A DNA stretch of 8,506 nucleotides from Bradyrhizobium sp. (GTDB lineage Bacteria > Pseudomonadota > Alphaproteobacteria > Rhizobiales > Xanthobacteraceae). Below are positions 6,659 to 8,506 of the stretch, in pieces. The stretch is taken from positions 1 to 8,506 of the forward strand of contig JAICIT010000074.1 in the NCBI GenBank assembly GCA_025960445.1, read 5' to 3'. The position numbers and the translations under genes were made by a program. Position 1 is the first letter of the stretch; each line of letters starts with the position of its first letter. The notes beneath the pieces are model-generated. The model did not search any database, was not told the DNA's origin, and saw only the letters and a program-made list of their open reading frames with translations.

Positions 6659-6874
6659 CTACGACGAAACCAACAGGTTGACCGCCTTAGGGCCTTTGCC
6701 CTTCTTGTCCGGTTCGACCTCGAAGGTGATGCGCTGTCCTTCGCTCAGGTCTTTCAATCCCGCCCGCTCTACCGCGGTGATGTGAACGAACACATCACGC
6801 CCGCCGTCATCCGGCTTGATGAAGCCATAGCCACGTTCTCCATTGAAGAACTTGACCGTACCACTCATGGCCAT
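6659..6874 (-). CDS. cspA: Cold-shock domain protein, CspA family
   Basis: A 71-residue single cold-shock domain (OB fold) that binds single-stranded RNA and DNA. Proteins of this family melt mRNA structure and support translation in the cold or in stationary phase. The start MSGTVKFFNGERGYGFIKPDD holds the RNP1-type motif GYGFIKP (about 15-21), and VFVHI (28-32) is RNP2; the FEVEPDKKGKGPKAVNL end is standard. ATG at 6874 is preferred: the strong GGGAGGAG site (plus-strand 6882-6889) is seven bases upstream. An in-frame ATG two codons later (6868) is also usable. It is preceded by a long untranslated-looking region with a strong hairpin and followed by a possible terminator. Alphaproteobacteria carry several paralogues, so whether this copy is cold-induced cannot be told from the sequence. 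Confidence 0.95.
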   Translation of the reverse strand: MAMSGTVKFFNGERGYGFIKPDDGGRDVFVHITAVERAGLKDLSEGQRITFEVEPDKKGKGPKAVNLLVSS

Positions 6875-7166
6875 CGGGAAACTCCTCCCGCATTGCTCCG
6901 CCGACCGGGCATTCGCTGTCGGAAAGCTTGGCCACCTCTGCGGATTTGGCTTGGTGCCGATCCGTCTTCAAGACATATTGTTCGAGGCCTTAGTCAGTCC
7001 GCCGCTTCCAGTCGCGGAAGCGGGACGCAAGCCGATCAATAAAGCCAAGCATAATACGGATTCCGGTAAATTGCCTACGGTCCAAATCGGAGTTTTCGCT
7101 GCGTTTACCCGCCGGACGATTTGACCATAGCTGCTCGGCCGCGCATGTACCTTTCCACGGCTCAGC
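6875..7166 (-). other. 292-base gene-free region upstream of the cold-shock gene, probable promoter and structured leader
   Basis: No supported gene lies here. Reading toward the cold-shock gene, it contains an 8-bp perfect inverted repeat, CCGCTTCC / GGAAGCGG at 7002-7009 and 7016-7023, with a six-base loop, extendable by GTC/GAC across a 2-base bulge. A second, longer-range pair, TTGGCTT (6946-6952) and AAGCCAA (7042-7048), could enclose it. A TATTAT -10-like hexamer on the minus strand (7051-7056) lies just upstream of this domain, but no good -35 is seen at 16-18 bases. If it is the promoter, the leader would be about 170 bases, in the range of cold-shock leaders that switch structure with temperature. 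The region also includes the space after the rlmJ stop. Confidence 0.4.
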
Positions 7167-8027
7167 TTAAGGCTTGGGCGCCTCAAGCCTGAACCGTCCG
7201 GCGCCGCCTTGGCCGAGTGGTTTTTGCAGTTCGGGAAGGATCGCTTTCAGTTCGCCCGCAAGCGTCCACGGTGGATTGACCATCAGAAGGCCGGCCGATG
7301 TCAGCGCAGTTCCAAGGTCTTGGGGTGCGACGCTGAACTCAAGGCGCAGGCATTTTCCAGGTGAGGGGCCGGCGGTTACGGCGTCAGCGACACGGCGGGC
7401 GAGGCCGTCGGTAGCGCGCCGGCTTTTCACCGGGTACCAGAGCAGATAGCTGCCGGTTGGCCACCTCGAGAACGCTTGCGCGAACCCGTCAGCCAGGCGT
7501 TCGAACTCGTCCTTTTGCTCGTAGGGCGGGTCGATCAGGACCAAGCCGCGACGCTCGTTCGGCGGAACGAAGGCCGGCAACGCCAGCCAGCCGTCGACGT
7601 CGACCACGCGCGCCTGGGTGTCGCGATGCAGGGCCTCGACGAGCCGCTTGCGCGCTTTCGACTCGACTTCGCACGCGGTCAGGCGATCCTGCGGCCGCAG
7701 CAGCGCCCGGGCGATCAGCGGTGATCCCGGATACACCTTGAGTTCTGGCTCGGGATTAAACGCCCTCACGATGTCGAGATAGGGCTCGATCAGCGTCGCG
7801 GTTTCCGCCGAAAACCTTGCCTGTCTCAGCCGGGCGATGCCTGTGAGCCACTCGCCGCCACGGCGCGCTTCCTCGGAGGTGAGATCATACAGCCCGGCGC
7901 CGGCATGGGTGTCGATGAAGCGAAACGGCGACGCCTTCTCGTGCAAATAGCTGAGAATACGCACCAGCACGATGTGCTTGATGACGTCGGCGAAACCGCC
8001 GGCGTGGAAGGCGTGACGGTAGTTCAT
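7167..8027 (-). CDS. rlmJ: 23S rRNA (adenine(2030)-N6)-methyltransferase
   Basis: RlmJ (formerly YhiR) is a SAM-dependent methyltransferase that adds the N6-methyl group to A2030 of 23S rRNA during 50S assembly. The 286-residue length is normal for the family. It starts MNYRHAFHAGGFADVIKH, the diagnostic RlmJ N-terminus, followed by FIDTHAGAGLYDL (37-49, SAM-binding loop), YPGSPLIARALLR (99-111), the catalytic IDPPYE (165-170, with Asp166 matching E. coli Asp164) and WYPVKSR (197-203), ending with MVNPPW (249-254). The last residues (GRFRLEAPKP) are family-variable. ATG at 8027 is chosen because it gives the conserved N-terminus exactly, although the Shine-Dalgarno is poor. It lies 61 bases after the RNase T2 stop on the same strand, so co-transcription is possible. 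A 7-bp inverted repeat, AGGCTTG / CAAGCCT (7170-7190), lies in its last codons but has no T-run. Confidence 0.96.
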   Translation of the reverse strand: MNYRHAFHAGGFADVIKHIVLVRILSYLHEKASPFRFIDTHAGAGLYDLTSEEARRGGEWLTGIARLRQARFSAETATLIEPYLDIVRAFNPEPELKVYPGSPLIARALLRPQDRLTACEVESKARKRLVEALHRDTQARVVDVDGWLALPAFVPPNERRGLVLIDPPYEQKDEFERLADGFAQAFSRWPTGSYLLWYPVKSRRATDGLARRVADAVTAGPSPGKCLRLEFSVAPQDLGTALTSAGLLMVNPPWTLAGELKAILPELQKPLGQGGAGRFRLEAPKP

Positions 8028-8066
8028 GCCGCAGGGGTTACGACATCAGACGATGAAAGTAACCCA

Positions 8067-8087
8067 TGTTGGCCATCGCCGCCAACA
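8067..8087 (-). terminator. Hairpin directly after the RNase T2 stop codon, possible weak terminator
   Basis: TGTTGGC (8067-8073) and GCCAACA (8081-8087) form a 7-bp stem around a seven-base loop. The structure starts one base after the RNase T2 stop on the minus strand and is followed by TGGGTTACTTTC, only a poor T-tract. It may attenuate or protect the RNase T2 mRNA, or separate it from rlmJ. It is not a strong intrinsic terminator. Confidence 0.35.
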
Positions 8088-8088
8088 A

Positions 8089-8506
8089 CTAGCCGCCGCG
8101 CATGGGCGGCATCACGACCTCGTCACGACGGCACGCGCGACGGTCGATTTCCTCGCAGCCACGAAACTGAAGATCCTTGCTCATGCAGATGCGCACTTCG
8201 CTCAGCCGCCTGCTGCTGCAGGTCACGGCGATTGCGGAAGCGCTCAATCCCGGATTGACCTTGATGAAAGCGTCCTCGATCTCGGACGGCGAGACGGTCT
8301 TCTCCTCGCACAATTCGAGATATTCGGGCGGAATTTTCACCATCGCGCGCGCCTTGCGGATAGTTTCGAAATAGGCTCGCGCGCCGAGCCCCGAGCAGGT
8401 GCCGTGCTTGTCCCACTCGTTGAAAATCAGCCCGGGCGCGGGCATCAGGTCCAGCATTGACGTCATGATGTTGCGATCAAGGCGCGGGGCCGGGCGCTGG
8501 CAGTAA
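8089..8506 (-). CDS. Ribonuclease T2 family protein, N-terminus cut by the window edge
   Basis: RNase T2 enzymes are secreted or periplasmic endoribonucleases that cleave RNA through a 2',3'-cyclic phosphate. The 138 C-terminal residues are visible, open to the right edge. The key segment is LIFNEWDKHGTCSG, the second conserved active-site motif (CAS-2), with Glu, Lys and the catalytic His of KHG present. The first motif (HGLWP) and any signal peptide would lie beyond the window. The preceding YCQRP is typical of the stretch between the two motifs. Further cysteines in VTC, RIC and RGC fit the disulfide-bonded fold of an exported enzyme. One oddity is an Asn where most family members have His at the start of CAS-2. 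The frame stays open upstream of the internal ATG at 8466, so that Met is not the start. rlmJ follows 61 bases downstream. Confidence 0.88.
   Translation of the reverse strand, partial: YCQRPAPRLDRNIMTSMLDLMPAPGLIFNEWDKHGTCSGLGARAYFETIRKARAMVKIPPEYLELCEEKTVSPSEIEDAFIKVNPGLSASAIAVTCSSRRLSEVRICMSKDLQFRGCEEIDRRACRRDEVVMPPMRGG

Noticed and set aside
6968..7186. 72-residue minus-strand reading frame between rlmJ and the cold-shock gene
   Set aside because: It overlaps the rlmJ end, has no recognisable domain, biased arginine/serine content and no good ribosome site; its span coincides with the structured leader.
7170..7190. AGGCTTG / CAAGCCT inverted repeat at the end of rlmJ as a terminator
   Set aside because: It lies within the last coding codons, and neither strand has a T-run after it.

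Overview
The window is GC-rich chromosomal DNA from an alphaproteobacterium. The protein sequences, the gene order uvrC-pgsA-moaD-moaE, an Omp25/31-type porin-like protein and a Rhizobiales-style intergenic repeat all point to the Bradyrhizobium / Rhodopseudomonas / Nitrobacter group. The taxonomic call is inference from recognised families, not from a database search. Most of the window is core, housekeeping-type sequence. I see no phage, transposon, CRISPR, toxin-antitoxin or defence genes, and no clear candidate for a new multi-gene system.

Layout, left to right. (1) 1-971, minus strand: the N-terminal 323 residues of an omega-amino acid (beta-alanine):pyruvate aminotransferase that runs off the left edge. 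(2) 1103-3401, minus strand: a compact cluster read in the order pgsA (phosphatidylglycerophosphate synthase), moaD and moaE (the two subunits of molybdopterin synthase), prmB (ribosomal protein L3 glutamine methyltransferase). pgsA/moaD and moaE/prmB overlap by four bases, and moaD/moaE are nine bases apart, so translational coupling is likely. (3) 3402-3606: a gap holding a palindrome-rich repeat that runs into the uvrC stop codon. (4) 3607-5682, minus strand: uvrC, complete, with an unusually long acidic N-terminus. (5) 5683-5926: an AT-rich divergent intergenic region with one consensus-type and one weaker CtrA-like box, a 10-bp palindrome and a small hairpin. (6) 5927-6574, plus strand, the only plus-strand gene: an outer-membrane beta-barrel protein. 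(7) 6659-6874, minus strand: a cold-shock protein, convergent with the barrel gene, with a 292-base upstream region that contains a strong hairpin. (8) 7167-8027, minus strand: rlmJ, 23S rRNA m6A2030 methyltransferase. (9) 8089-8506, minus strand: the C-terminal part of a secreted ribonuclease T2 that runs off the right edge.

Functionally, the moa pair makes molybdopterin for molybdoenzymes, PgsA makes the precursor of phosphatidylglycerol and cardiolipin, PrmB and RlmJ modify the large ribosomal subunit, and UvrC makes both incisions in nucleotide excision repair. The items most worth a second look are regulatory: the CtrA-like boxes before the barrel gene, the structured region before the cold-shock gene, and the repeat at the end of uvrC. 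A non-standard residue in the RNase T2 active-site motif is also worth checking.
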